A stretch of DNA of 64,000 bases from Cryptomeria japonica (Eukaryota > Streptophyta > Pinopsida > Cupressales > Cupressaceae): NCBI RefSeq assembly GCF_030272615.1, contig NC_081414.1:814594569-814658568 (forward strand), given 5' to 3'. Both the position numbers and the translations under genes were made by a program. Shown piece by piece: positions 23,751 to 34,500 of the stretch. The notes below the pieces were generated by a model that was given only the letters and a program-made list of their open reading frames with translations, made no database searches and was not told the DNA's origin. Position 1 is the stretch's first letter. Every line of letters starts with the position of its first letter.

Positions 23751-24690
23751 CTTTCTCTTTGCTATATCCTCTTTGAGTCATCCTGTGTTCATTGCCACTT
23801 CACTAAGTGCTACCATTTCCACTTCAATCCTTACCTTGTCCAGTAAAAATGTTGCCAAATACTTCCTTATTCCATGTTTTCCATTTTTTTTTTTTATTGT
23901 TTAAGTTTCTTAGGAAAAATATACATTTTTGTGCTACCTTCCCTAATAAAAGGTCTTTCCCACCATAATTTCATTTTAGGTATTAAGTCCAGGTGTCTTA
24001 ATTAAATTCTTTCAAACCAAAGTTATGATTTTTGGCCAACTGCATCCTTTGTTATGTCAATTCAACTGAGAAGTGATCTGATATTGGATTTGGGCATATG
24101 AGTGGGGTTGGAAGGTTTGGCCTGTTCATCCATGCCTCGTGTAAAAGGAAACGGTTCGATCTTTATACAATGTTAGTGGATCCACTTATTCAATTATTCC
24201 AGGTGCAACGCGTCCTACTGCACCCATTGTTTCTCTCAGATCTAGTATCCTGTTAAAGTCTCCACCCAACACACTTTTCTCGAGAGCCTAAAATTTAATA
24301 GCTCAGTTCAGTCCACAGCCTTCTTTTATCCTCTATCTTCACTAGGATGTATATATTGATCATTTTAAATTCGTGATTTTAGTTCAAACTTCTTGTTGAT
24401 GACATTTACCAACTCTTGGAGGAATTGATTATATCACTGGCAATTTTATTTGTGTGCCATAGCATTTCCAGTCCCCCTGATGCACCCGGTGCTTCAACAA
24501 AACTGCAACTCCATCCCCCACAACATTTTACGAATATCTCTGCCTCCTTGGAGGATAATTTTGTTTCCTACGATAGGACCACAGTTGCTTACCTATTTCC
24601 AATTGGCACTTTACTAAGTGCCTCTTATCAGTGTCATTTAAACCCTTGACATTCCTCGTCCATATTTTCATTGCTTTGTAAGGGAGGGCT
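23751..24690 (-). pseudogene. LINE endonuclease (ORF2 part), decayed
   Basis: The minus strand shows worn blocks of an APE-type endonuclease. These are a start resembling MKIWTxNVKGLNDTDKRHL near 24620-24675, a block resembling VGWRLxQDTR (family GGDFN) near 24250, and ISDHFSVEL near 24070 (family SDH). Stops and frame changes interrupt it repeatedly. Order and spacing agree with ORF2 of the plant L1 clade, directly upstream of the reverse transcriptase at 22405-23750. Confidence 0.78.
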
Positions 24691-24742
24691 TTCCTCCCTT
24701 GGATCCATATATTAACATATAAGTTTTAATCGATGTTTGTTC

Positions 24743-25870
24743 CTATTTTAATGCATCTTCATTTTCAACCTTCTTTTGTTTGTATGATTTTCTTTCTTTT
24801 CTCCTCTTGACTGAGTCATTGTTAATGAAATTGGTTGTTGTTTGTATTATGCATCTCTGATCCATTAAAGTTTCTATAATGTCTAAAGGATCTTCCTGGT
24901 CAAAATCGTCCTCGACATTCATCTCCTCATCAGAGGAATCCTGGACTTTGTGAGCCATTTTTGCATTTGCAATGGCATTCTGAGACATCGTCTACATAAT
25001 TATTTCTAAGGTGGAGGGGACCATTTTTCCCCCGATGATCCCTTCTTTTCTGTGTTTATTTCCCCCAAGTGCTTATTGGCTCAGCTATTCCAAGTTAAAA
25101 TTTGGATCCTCTAGGATAGTTGCTTTCCCTGTTGTTTCTTTAGCTTTCCCAAGTTAATATTTGGATCCTCTATGATAAATTTACTTTATTTTCTGTCGAT
25201 TCTTTTAGGATCCATTTTATTGGGACTAGTACACGACATTCCTCTACTAAATGATCTCTCTTTTCGCATCTGATCCAATATTATTTATGTTCTTCCTTTT
25301 CAGTCTCTTGCATCTATTCCCATCCATCACAAGTGAGTCAACCATTCCTTGGAAGTGGGCCAACGTAGATTAATTATATCATATCATGACGTATAATGCT
25401 AAGTCATCTTTACCCATATCTAACACTATAACCAAACCCAAGTTTGATCTATCTGCTCTAAAAGACCAGATTGGTAAATTATAGAGTCATATCTGAATGC
25501 TTAATTTGAGGGGGTTTTAGTTTTAGGGTTAATTTTTTTTTCACTCAACTTTGCAGGTAAACTAAGTTTCCATCAAACCTCCATGGTGGTGCATTTAGAA
25601 TTTCCTCTCGCTCTTCTTCCCCTGCAAATTCTATGATAAAAGATTTTTTTTGGAATGTTCAGCTAATCGTCGCTTCTACCCTCCAGTTTTACTTAATCAT
25701 ATGTTCTTTACTTCCTCTTTTCTCTATGATTGTCCCGATTACAACCGTTCGTTTCTGCGTTTCCACCTCTTCTCTAACCTCCATTGAAACATCTATTGTT
25801 GGAGCTGCATTCTCTGCCTCGCTATGGTTTTGTTCTTAAATAAGCCTATTATGTGTTGTTTTGTATGATG
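24743..25870 (-). pseudogene. LINE ORF1 (DUF4283 and zinc knuckle type), decayed
   Basis: Near 25540-25640 the minus strand reads EEREEILNAPPWRFDGNLVYLQ, the core of the DUF4283 domain of plant LINE ORF1. Near 25250-25280 there is RCEKRDHLVEEC, a worn zinc knuckle. A clean open frame at 24743-24988 is the acidic then basic tail (DSSDEEMNVEDDFD, then KRRKERKSYKQKK). The parts lie in different frames with stops between. Together with the two entries to the left this makes one minus-strand LINE of about 3.5 kb. Confidence 0.8.
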
Positions 25871-28800
25871 CCCTTAAACCTAGTGCATCTTTCCTTTCAA
25901 AGTTAGGTTTTACAAATATTGTTTGACTGGAATATTATTTGGCCATGTCACGAAATTCAGTCATCTATCCTTTTCGTGTACTTCATCTTTCCGTCTGAAA
26001 GTTATTGCTTTCAATTTTTTTTTGGAAATTTGTATTCGATCATTTTCGCGCTTACGAGTATATTGACCTTTCAGTTTGTATTTTTACAGAGAATATAACC
26101 CAAAATGCTAGTAACTTAGTAAATTTATTAGTTATTTCTTAAAATTGTTTTTTTATTAATATTTGAATTTTTATTCTATTTTAAATTTTAAAATTAAAAT
26201 TTAATTTTAAAATATTTGTTTATTAGAAATTATAAATAATAATTAAAAGTTATTAGAAGCAATATAAATTATAATTAGTTATCTTATTAAATATTTTATG
26301 ATAATAAATATTATATGAATTAATTAAACTAGAGATCTTTATTAATATATATTATTTGATTAATAATAAAATATTATGTGTTTAAATGTATTAGGTATGT
26401 TTTGTCCAATATATATGTAACTATTTAATTAAAATAAATATATAAAATTAGACGAATGGGGTGTCTACGTGTCTTATTTAAATATAATTTATAAATAGTT
26501 AATTATATATCTAGAACTTTTATATAATATTTATATTTTTCAAATTTTAATAATTATTATATTCTAATATTTAAATTTGATTTATTTTCGTAATAATAAA
26601 GAAATATAAATAATAAATTATATTTTTAAAGCCTTTCGAATTTTTATCCATCTCGAAACAGGAAAACTCATCTCCCAAGAACGAAGCGGGAGGAACATAT
26701 TGGATGCCATCATCAACAACAAAAAAAGATTCTAAACCATGAACAACAGTAGGGGCAGAAGCTTGCAACGGAGGAATAACCAGAGGATCAAGACCATCGC
26801 ATTTTGAAGAATGATTTAACAAAGTACGAAGACACAGGAAGCAATTGAGGACAATAGACATCTAAGGAGGAGCAACATCATTGAGAAAAGAAGCAAACTC
26901 CTTAATAGCATCCCGAAGTGAATCATCGTGCACACATACCTAGCAACAACAAGACTCTCATGTAGACGGATATTATTTATTTTAATAATTATTGTATCAA
27001 ATAATATAAATAGTGAATGTCAAGCTAGATTTATTGGAAATTTGAATAATATCACTATTTAACTTTTAATATCCCGTCTCTCTCTCTCTATATATATCTA
27101 TTTATCTACTTCTCTCTCATGTCTTTCTATTTTGTTGAAATGGCCGAGTTTAGATTATACTTAAGTGGTAGAGCTTAACAATATTTTGATTTTATTTTGT
27201 TTTCTTTGTGCTTCCTTTATTAACATGACTCATGTTTTCATTGCATATATTTCTAGCCCCAATTCACACAAGGATTATGAATTTAGAATGACTTCTCTCA
27301 AGTTACCTTTTGATCCTAACACATTCTTTATCATTGTGGTTGTTACCTTTCTTATCCCTTACTTTCATAGTCCCCATAATTCACATGACTATAATCTTAT
27401 GCAACGTACACTTCAAAGGTTAGGAAGTTGCCAAGATGCCAATTTGAAACCATTTGTTTTATTGACCAGTATACTTAACTTACCTCATATGCCGCTACTC
27501 TCATCTTAACAATCAAGAAGGTTTGAAATACTTAAATATTTTCAAAACACAATTGAAATGATCGCTATGTAACTTAGTATTCAGAACACCTTATTCGTTA
27601 ATATAAAAAACCTTAGAGGGAATCCACATTGGGTTTGATACTACCCCATAATTAGTTACATAATCAATAGAGTTAATTGACCATAATAAAGACTGATGTT
27701 CTTAAAGAAATAATACCTTTATGCATTGAAGTAAGGAAAACTATTCACTAAATGATCTTTAGTTGATAATGAATCTATTCTTAACATAATGCTTGATGAA
27801 GATTGTCTAAATTTAGTAGAAGTAGATGTGTCAAAGATATAACCATCAAGCCTTACAATCAGAGACTTTCATAACGTTTCTAGGCTTTGCATGGGTACTA
27901 TTGTTGTTCCTAGCAATGCTAGACATTGCACAATAGAAACCTCATTCTCTATAATGCTTAGAAAATTCACTTTAACATCCTCCTTGGGTGTCTATGATTA
28001 CATTCTATGCAATTTATGGCTTATGCATTGCATCAGTGTGTGAAATTTTATCAAAACAAGAAGCTTTATCACATATTCATCTATCACCAATCATATAAGT
28101 AGGGCAAATCGATAGACACTTACACAACTATAGCACAAAAAATCATCCATGGGATACAAATATCATCAATTGTTACATATTCCTCTATAGCACTTTAGAT
28201 GATGACTAGATGTCATTGTATTTTATGCTTATGGTGTTGATGAGTTTTTGTTTATTGTAAAGCTTATAATATTTTGTCACTTTACATAGATCCCTTAGGT
28301 ACATAACGATGAAAAGGATGCATGGGTGTGTGATTATCTTGACAGTGATACTTCTAGACACAAATCATCACCCTTCTCCCCCATCATTTAAACAAGTCTA
28401 TTGTCTCGTCTATATACTCATGCACAAACATTGATACAAGTGCAAAGGGTTAAGAAATAATCAATGTGTCATTGTAGATTTGTAGAACAACTAGAGGCTA
28501 GATCTATCATGAAGTAAGATATCAACTTGAAGAGATAATATGTTGTTTAGAGGAATAAAAATAAAAAAGGCAATGAATTTGAAATTAAACCTAGTTCTAG
28601 TCCTAATTAGCCGTTTCCTTCATTTATTACATGTGACTTTGATCATGGGATTCCTTTTGTGCCAACAATTTGTTTTAAAGATTCTATCGAATTATATGTA
28701 TTTAATTTTTAGCAAAGATAAAAACTGTGTTCTTTACTGATATGATACATCTTATATATCTACATATATAGATATGAACCATAAAACACACAACAAAACT

Positions 28801-28932
28801 AAAGCATGTGTGAAAACAAACTAAATATAAGCCACAAAATGAACATTCATAGCATAAGGTACCAAATGTCCCATCATATAAATAATAACAAGTTCAACTT
28901 CAGAGAATTTTGGAGATTTTCTCACTAGTTTC
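25871..28932. other. AT-rich intergenic DNA, no recognised gene
   Basis: 26100-26640 is almost pure A and T. A less AT-rich island at 26640-26940 has a 96-codon minus-strand frame (26571-26861) without a known motif. A CT then TA microsatellite lies at 27075-27120. A 114-codon plus-strand frame at 27165-27509 looks membrane-like at its N-terminus but is not identifiable. Confidence 0.5.
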
Positions 28933-29392
28933 TTGTCAGTGAGGGTTTCTTGCCGCTCTCATGCTTGTATTATCTCGAGTGGGTGTTGCAGAGCCCCCTC
29001 CCCCCTACGGGAGTCTCCATCTCATGGGACCCGTGATCATGTGATCTCTGTCATTTCTTCTGGGCACCTTAAACAATTAGACCCCTCTGTTGAGGAAAAT
29101 GTCTTCGTCCCTTCCTCACCCTAGTACCATCTAGATTTCTTTTTTATTGATGAAGCAATTGCAAGCTTCATGGACAAACTGTTTTGTGTAAGTCCCACAA
29201 ATATGAGAAAGTCCCCTGACCATTCTACTCCCCAGGTGGAGTGTGTGCTGAAGGATGAACAAGTGGTGATTCGTGATGCACTTATGAATATGACTATCAC
29301 TGAGCTTAGCCTCTCCCTTGTTGGAAAGTTTCTCGCCTTTTGACCTTCTATTGAGTAGGTTAGGAAATGGGCTACAACTAGGTGGAAATTGA
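28933..29392 (+). pseudogene. LINE ORF1 N-terminal part (DUF4283), interrupted
   Basis: One frame with a few stops (29122-29124, 29341-29343 and shortly after) reads a DUF4283-type sequence: AIASFMDKLFCVSP, then ITELSLSLVGKFLAF, PSIE and VRKWATTRWK. Plant LINE ORF1 proteins usually show just this LxxSLVGKFxxxRPxxxxVRKW pattern. The frame is cut by the LTR at 29393. It resumes in register after one target-site copy at 31795, where KGSVSINAMANGLLLFSF completes the domain. Confidence 0.82.
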
Positions 29393-29672
29393 TGTAGAAC
29401 ACAAGATACCACTAAGAGGGGGGGTGAATAAGTGGTTTCCAAACTTTAACGTTTTAATCCTATGTGTGTGTACTGGTTAGCAAATCTAACACAAAGTAAA
29501 CATATCGGTGAGATAGGGAGAAGACCAAAATACAAGCTCACACAAAAGGCACATCCCAGAACACCAAATGTATGAGGAAAACCCAACATGGGAGAAACCT
29601 CAGTGAGAAATGTTGTTGGAGTCTATTGCTCCAATTTAGCCTCACAATAAACACTATATTACAAAGTTTAGG

Positions 29673-29777
29673 GCACCAACCCAAGGAGCACCAACCCCGA
29701 ATTTAGAGCACCAACCCAAGGAGCACCAGCCCTTGATTTAGCGCACCAACCCAAGGAGCACCAAAACCTACACCGAG
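29673..29777 (+). repeat. 35-bp tandem repeat inside the LTR, three copies
   Basis: Units start GCACCAACCCAAGGAGCACC at 29673, 29708 and 29743, period 35. Confidence 0.93.
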
Positions 29778-29990
29778 CTCCAATACAGTGATTACAATGT
29801 CTGTAAACAACATAAAAGTAATATCTCGATTACAAATGAGTTTTGTAACCTCTGCAATCTCTCTTCCAGTTTAGCCCTACTGTGTTCTCTTCTTAACCTG
29901 TTCTTTACTCTTATTTCCTCTTTGCCACTTCAATTCTTTGTCGGCTCTTTGATCACTCTGACCTACTAGTTATTGACATCACCAGTACTC

Positions 29991-30044
29991 TTCACTCTGT
30001 CGATTTTGTTCACTTTGTCAATTTTGTTCACTCTGTCGGTTCTG
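29991..30044 (+). repeat. 18-bp tandem repeat inside the LTR, three copies
   Basis: Units at 29991, 30009 and 30027 start TTCACT and vary at a few bases. The third ends CGGTTCTG. Confidence 0.88.
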
Positions 30045-31636
30045 ATTCCTCTTCTGTGCAGTCTCTGTCGTGTCTGATCTTCTCTGACACTCACTCTCCA
30101 CCGCTTCACTCACTGCTAACTTCTTACCGGCTCTAACACTACCGGTTCACACCATTGTCAAACTTAGTGACAATCCATCGGTTTCCCTCACCTTGTCGGT
30201 TATACACTTCTAATCTGTTCCTTCTTCAACTCTCTTAGTCGCTTCAATGTTTAGCAATGAACTCTCAGATTGATTGACTCTCAACCTGCACTCACTTCAC
30301 CAGCATCACTCTCTCTTGCAGCAACAACATATCTGGTCTTCGATTTGCAAATTTATCCCTCTACATTCCCACCAAAATGATCATTCAAACCTTGGCGTGC
30401 TAGGGTTCCTTCTACCAACCCAATCCGTATCAAATCCAATCAGATCTTGCTCGGGGATTGACAACCTCCAAGCAATCAGACATCACCGCCAATCTCACTA
30501 CTTCCAATACATGTTTGCTATATTTAGCAAACATTATAAGCTGATCATTGACCTGTATCTGTCGATCACATTGAATGATCTCTCAGTTTGCAATTACAAA
30601 TTTGATCTGCACTAGGACATCTTGCATTGATCATTGCAACACAAACGTCAACCTTCTGATCTGCCTCAAGCTGCATCCTTCTGCTCTCGACCCGTGATTT
30701 ACGCCATCGACATTAATGTCGACCAATCACCAACTACCTCACCGACAATTCACGGTCCATTTACAACTTCACGTTTGACACCTAGAGTCCATGTGTCACT
30801 CTGTCGTCATCCACCTCAGCTCACTGTGTCAGTTCAGATATAGTCACTGACCACAACACACAATCTATGTTTACCTTATATTGTCGATGCATCTTACCTT
30901 GTTGGTTATGCTCTAACTGGTTAACCTACATGCCAACTCTTCTTTGTTCTGTCGGTTTGATCACATTTGCCCGATCACCACACTCAGACACATGTCCATC
31001 CGATAGGAGCTCTTCACTTCGCCTCTTTGCTCTCTTTGGTCTCTTATCGGATGACATCTTTACCAGTTGACATTATCATGTCAACAGTCTCCAATGCACA
31101 CATTCTATCACACTGATGGCATGACAACATAGACATCAATCATCAACAGGGATCTCTGTTGATAACAACATTCCAGTAACTCCATGTCTGGCGTTGCTCA
31201 ACCTAACCTTCACCTTCATTAGCTTGGAGCTCATCTCAACTGGTTTGCCAAGGAGGCAAACTGATCACTTCTTATTCTTTCTCTTCCTATATCAGTAGCA
31301 CATCATACTTTCTCTTGTTGATCTGATGCACATCTTTGGTTTCATGCACCTGACGCATATTTGTATTTCACCGGTGGGAGTAGATCCTTGTCACTTGCTG
31401 ACCAATAATAGGTGGGAATGGTTGTCATCATATTGTACCTAGTTTGCTTCTGTTATTGCACCAATATGACTTCCTTGTTATCTGAGGCAACACACTTTCT
31501 GTCATTCTTCTCTTCTTTCGGTGACATCATCTTTATCTGGTGGGAGTCTTGTTGTATGACCTTGAACAAACAGCATAACGGTTGTCTGTCCTTCTTCATT
31601 AGCTCACCTTGCTTTCTTATTGGTTACATGCGTATC

Positions 31637-31708
31637 GGTTGGCAATCATACATTGCCAAACCATCACTTACTGGTTGGCAACCATACACTGCCAAACCAT
31701 CACTTATC
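31637..31708 (+). repeat. 36-bp tandem repeat inside the LTR, two copies
   Basis: Units at 31637 and 31673 start GGTTGGCAA and share GCCAAACCATCACTTA. Confidence 0.9.
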
Positions 31709-31794
31709 GATTGTCATTCCATAGTGTTCTCCAATACCTACTCACCGGTTACCATCCCATACCGGTTGACATCAATGACAACACAATGCCAACA

Positions 31795-32220
31795 ATTGAA
31801 AGGTAGTGTGTCTATCAATGCCATGGCAAATGGTTTATTGCTTTTCAGTTTTGTTAACTAGGATAATATGGTCAAAATCCTTACAGATGGGCCATGATCT
31901 TATGTTAGTAACAATTTTTATTCTTTTATAAGTCGAAGCCTAGCTGTGACCTCTGGAGGGATTTGGGGTCTATTTCTTCTACTTGGATTCACCTTCTTGG
32001 GTTACCTCTCGTGGCAAGGAGATAAGGCTAGGTGGAGATATCCTATGGATGAGGTGATGACTAAGAAAGATATCCCTGCTCATAACTTAAATCAACTGGT
32101 GATTGAGGCCCTCTGGCTTCCTTCATGGGTGATTGCTCTTTTTTTTCACCCCACATTGGAGATGAATGGATTTGGCAATATAACCCTTTGGTGCCTTCTC
32201 TATCAAAACTTCCTATAATA
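31795..32220 (+). pseudogene. LINE ORF1 second part after the LTR insertion
   Basis: The frame after the target copy continues the DUF4283 domain (NAMANGLLLFSFVN, then NMVKILTDGP before a stop and SYVSNNFYSF). In another frame a block resembling WIHLPGLPLVAR follows, the usual WVRLPxLPLEFW element of this family. Beyond about 32060 the sequence no longer matches ORF1 and leads into the ORF2 tail. Confidence 0.78.
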
Positions 32221-32248
32221 CCATTGTTGAAGAACCTAAGGACAATTA

Positions 32249-32503
32249 TTGCTGGAGAAAATTTGGATAAAAGGCCTCATTCCCATCATTTACTATTTTT
32301 GGTTTACCACTGCTCATGACAAAGTTCCGACCATAGATAATTTAAATAAAACAGGATTCTCCCTAGTCAATAGATGCATCTTAAGTTGCAAAGATCTAGA
32401 AATTGTTAACCACTCGTTCTTACATTGCCAATTTGCCAGGGAGGTTTGGGATATGTTTCTTACCGATCTGATGATTATTTGGACCTTCCAAGAGAATCTG
32501 TAA
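32249..32503 (+). pseudogene. LINE ORF2 zinc-binding domain (zf-RVT)
   Basis: The reading AHDKVPTIDNLNKTGFSLVN followed by RCILSCKDLEIVNHSFLHC and FAREVWDMF is the zinc-binding reverse-transcriptase domain found at the C-terminus of plant LINE ORF2. The pattern is two spaced cysteines, His, a final Cys and then AxxVW. The partner domain in the other LINE is at 52106-52339. Confidence 0.88.
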
Positions 32504-32698
32504 GACTTCATAGAGAAATGGACTCTTAGTCCTTTTACACATCCTATCATCAGGAGCCTATGGCTTCAAATTCCTCCTTTCATCACATGGAATCTCTATA
32601 AAGAACTTAATAACATGATATTCAGAGGAAATTTAGAGCAGTAAAGTGTTGTTTCACATCATAAAATAGTGTAGGTTAAGGGGAATATAAATGCTACC

Positions 32699-33330
32699 TT
32701 GGCCAAGACCTCTAAGGTAATGCCTAGCTTGATGAACTTGGGAATAAAACAGAGATGGGGGATTAAGCACAATCTTCTAAGAATGAACTGCCATGATTTG
32801 ATCTTAAGAAACAATTGTATTTTGACTCCCCTGAATGAAGGTTGGTTAAAATGCAACTTTGCTGGCTTCTCTAAAGGGAACCTTGGTTTGTCTGGTGCTA
32901 GCGGCATCATCAGAAATCACAAGAGTTTATGTTGGAAGGCTACTATGTCAATTTGGGAAAAGGTTCAAGAAATAGGGTTGAGGCTATGGCTGCCTGGCAA
33001 GGACTTAAACGTCTCCGTTGTTTAAAATGTAATAACGTAGTCCAGTCTTGGAAAGCAATTCCAAACTAGTTGTTAATTGCTTGAATGGTAATGCTAATAT
33101 ACCCTAGGAATTAAAAGCTATAATTGAAGATTGCAAAATGCCAATGGGCCTCTTTCGCAGTATGAAAGTTCAACACATTTTCAGAGAAGGAAATCATGTG
33201 GTTGATGAGGCCACTAATTAGGGCTTAACCCATATAGACTGGAATTTCTTTAATTATTTAGAGAGCCCAATTGAGCAAAAAAAAATATCCTTGCTAAGGA
33301 ACCTGGTTAAACCTTACTTGATCTAAACTC
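32699..33330 (+). pseudogene. LINE C-terminal RNase H, decayed
   Basis: The reading GWLKCNFAGFSKGNLGLSGA then GIIRNH is the start of the plant LINE RNase H (usual NFDGxSxGNPG), with the first catalytic Asp replaced by Ala. After a frame change the blocks VNCLNGNANIP, FRSMKVQHIFREGNHVVDEA and a short tail complete the domain near 33060-33330. Stops occur between blocks. This C-terminal RNase H marks the element as one of the RNase-H-bearing plant LINEs. Confidence 0.85.
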
Positions 33331-33829
33331 TATCAATTACTTCAAAAATTAATTGTGTTGTCGTTGGCCTTTTCCCACTATACCTATTAAATATGAGAGC
33401 CAAACTTTTTCAAATTCAAACCAATGTCTTATTGATTATATGGATAATGAGTAGAATGGTGACGGGATGACTTAAATAGGAGTTGTGTTGGATGTCTACT
33501 AGGATGAAAGTTGATGCGTATGTCATTAATCATATTTACAATAGTGGGAGTACAGAGTTTCCTTCATCCAACTTTGCCTTCATTAAAATGGATGAGGAAA
33601 TAATTCATGGGAAAGGTGGTCATTGTGATTATCATAGTGTCTTAATTTCCCATGAGGTGAGTTGTCCTCTCACGTGTGAAGACAATGATGATAATCAATT
33701 GAAAGATTGCCTTTTTGGTAAGCATTTTTTATCGGTTGAAGCTAGTTTTATGAGTTGTGACCTTCTTCTGTGTTGCTTTCATACCTATTGTTGCAACACT
33801 GTGATAAAATCTTCTAATATGGGGGGCCC
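33331..33829. other. Intergenic stretch with a non-identified open frame
   Basis: A plus-strand open frame (33483-33869, 128 codons) is rich in Cys and His near its end but fits no family that I know. It may be the worn N-terminal side of the remnant that follows. Confidence 0.35.
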
Positions 33830-34500
33830 TTGGAAAAGGATGGAACCAAGAAGCTGTAAGGAACTCTAAAACAATGAAGAGGTGTGGGACCTTTTCCACA
33901 GGGCGGGTATGACACCCCTCTTCCTTGCTATGAAGGGTTATAATAGAGCTTTGTCAACACATTTTTGTAGTTCCTGGGAGAATGGGGAGGTGTCAATTGG
34001 CTGAATTTCCTTTGTTGTAGCACTCGAGCTGATTGCAAAAGTGATTGGGTTGAAGAACCAGGGTAAGAAAGTGGAGAAGAAAAAGTGACGGAGACTAGAA
34101 GCACTACATGAAGAAATTCTTCGAAAAAGGAGAAAGGATGATGGTGGTGCAATATGGGTATGGTCGAACTATCCTTCCTAAACCCTATGCTATAGTTAGC
34201 TATTTTATCATGATATATTTTACCTTAGACAAGAGGTATACCACGGTGCATGGCTTCCATTTTCCCATTCTGAATCACATAAGGGACGGTGATGAGATAA
34301 ATTTACCCTATATTCTATTTACTTCTTTGGAGGTCAGTATTACTAATGGTGCGAACCCTTGACTCCAGCAAGGGCTTATCTACCTTATGTATAAGCATGC
34401 CTTTGATGGTTCCCTTCACCGTAGTTATTTATTGGTGCAGGAGCACCTAGGGGTCTTCATGGTTGAATAAGCCTTGAATAAGGCATATGAGACTTGTGAT
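33830..34500 (+). pseudogene. Decayed coding remnant of an unidentified plant protein family
   Basis: Across two or three frames the plus strand gives protein-like text. The blocks are NNEEVWDLFHRAGMTPLFLA, HFCSSWENGEVSIG, ELIAKVIGLKNQGKKVEKKK, HGFHFPILNHIRDGDEINLP and FTSLEVSITNGANP. The arrangement (a FxxSWxxGEVxxxG segment followed by xxIAxVxGL) recalls the N-terminal part of retroelement-amplified plant proteins of plant-mobile-domain type, but I cannot name the family. Stops and frame changes show that it is dead. A distant relation to the host coding sequence at 40358-43179 is possible but weak. Confidence 0.5.

Larger units (their letters stand above)
29393..31794 (+). mobile_element. 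2.4-kb solo LTR (or LTR-like element) with exact target duplication
   Basis: The insertion starts TGTAGAACACAAG and ends GCCAACA. It is flanked by ATTGA on both sides (29388-29392 and 31795-31799). TG...CA ends and a 5-bp duplication are LTR hallmarks. The GAGGGGGGGTGAATAAGTGG near its start is typical of the first 50 bases of many long plant LTRs. No PBS, gag or pol is inside, so a solo LTR left by recombination is the best reading. Orientation is inferred from that start motif. Open frames within it (for example 30274-30615 and 31412-31861) have no protein motif and are not proposed as genes. Confidence 0.8.
28933..33330 (+). mobile_element. Plus-strand LINE, internally deleted and split by an LTR insertion
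   Basis: The 5' part (28933-29392) and the part after the insertion (31800-32060) together form a DUF4283-type ORF1. 32249-33330 then carries the C-terminal zinc-binding domain and RNase H of ORF2. Endonuclease and reverse transcriptase, normally about 3 kb, are missing between them, so the element has a large internal deletion or is a deletion-type non-autonomous LINE. No poly(A) end is visible after 33330, and stops occur in every part. Confidence 0.82.

Noticed and set aside
29673-29777. A CRISPR-like array
   Set aside because: Only three directly adjacent 35-bp copies without unique spacers, in plant nuclear DNA: a minisatellite.
30274-31861. Several frames of 65-149 codons
   Set aside because: They are inside the solo LTR and have no motif; pyrimidine-rich repeats keep them open.
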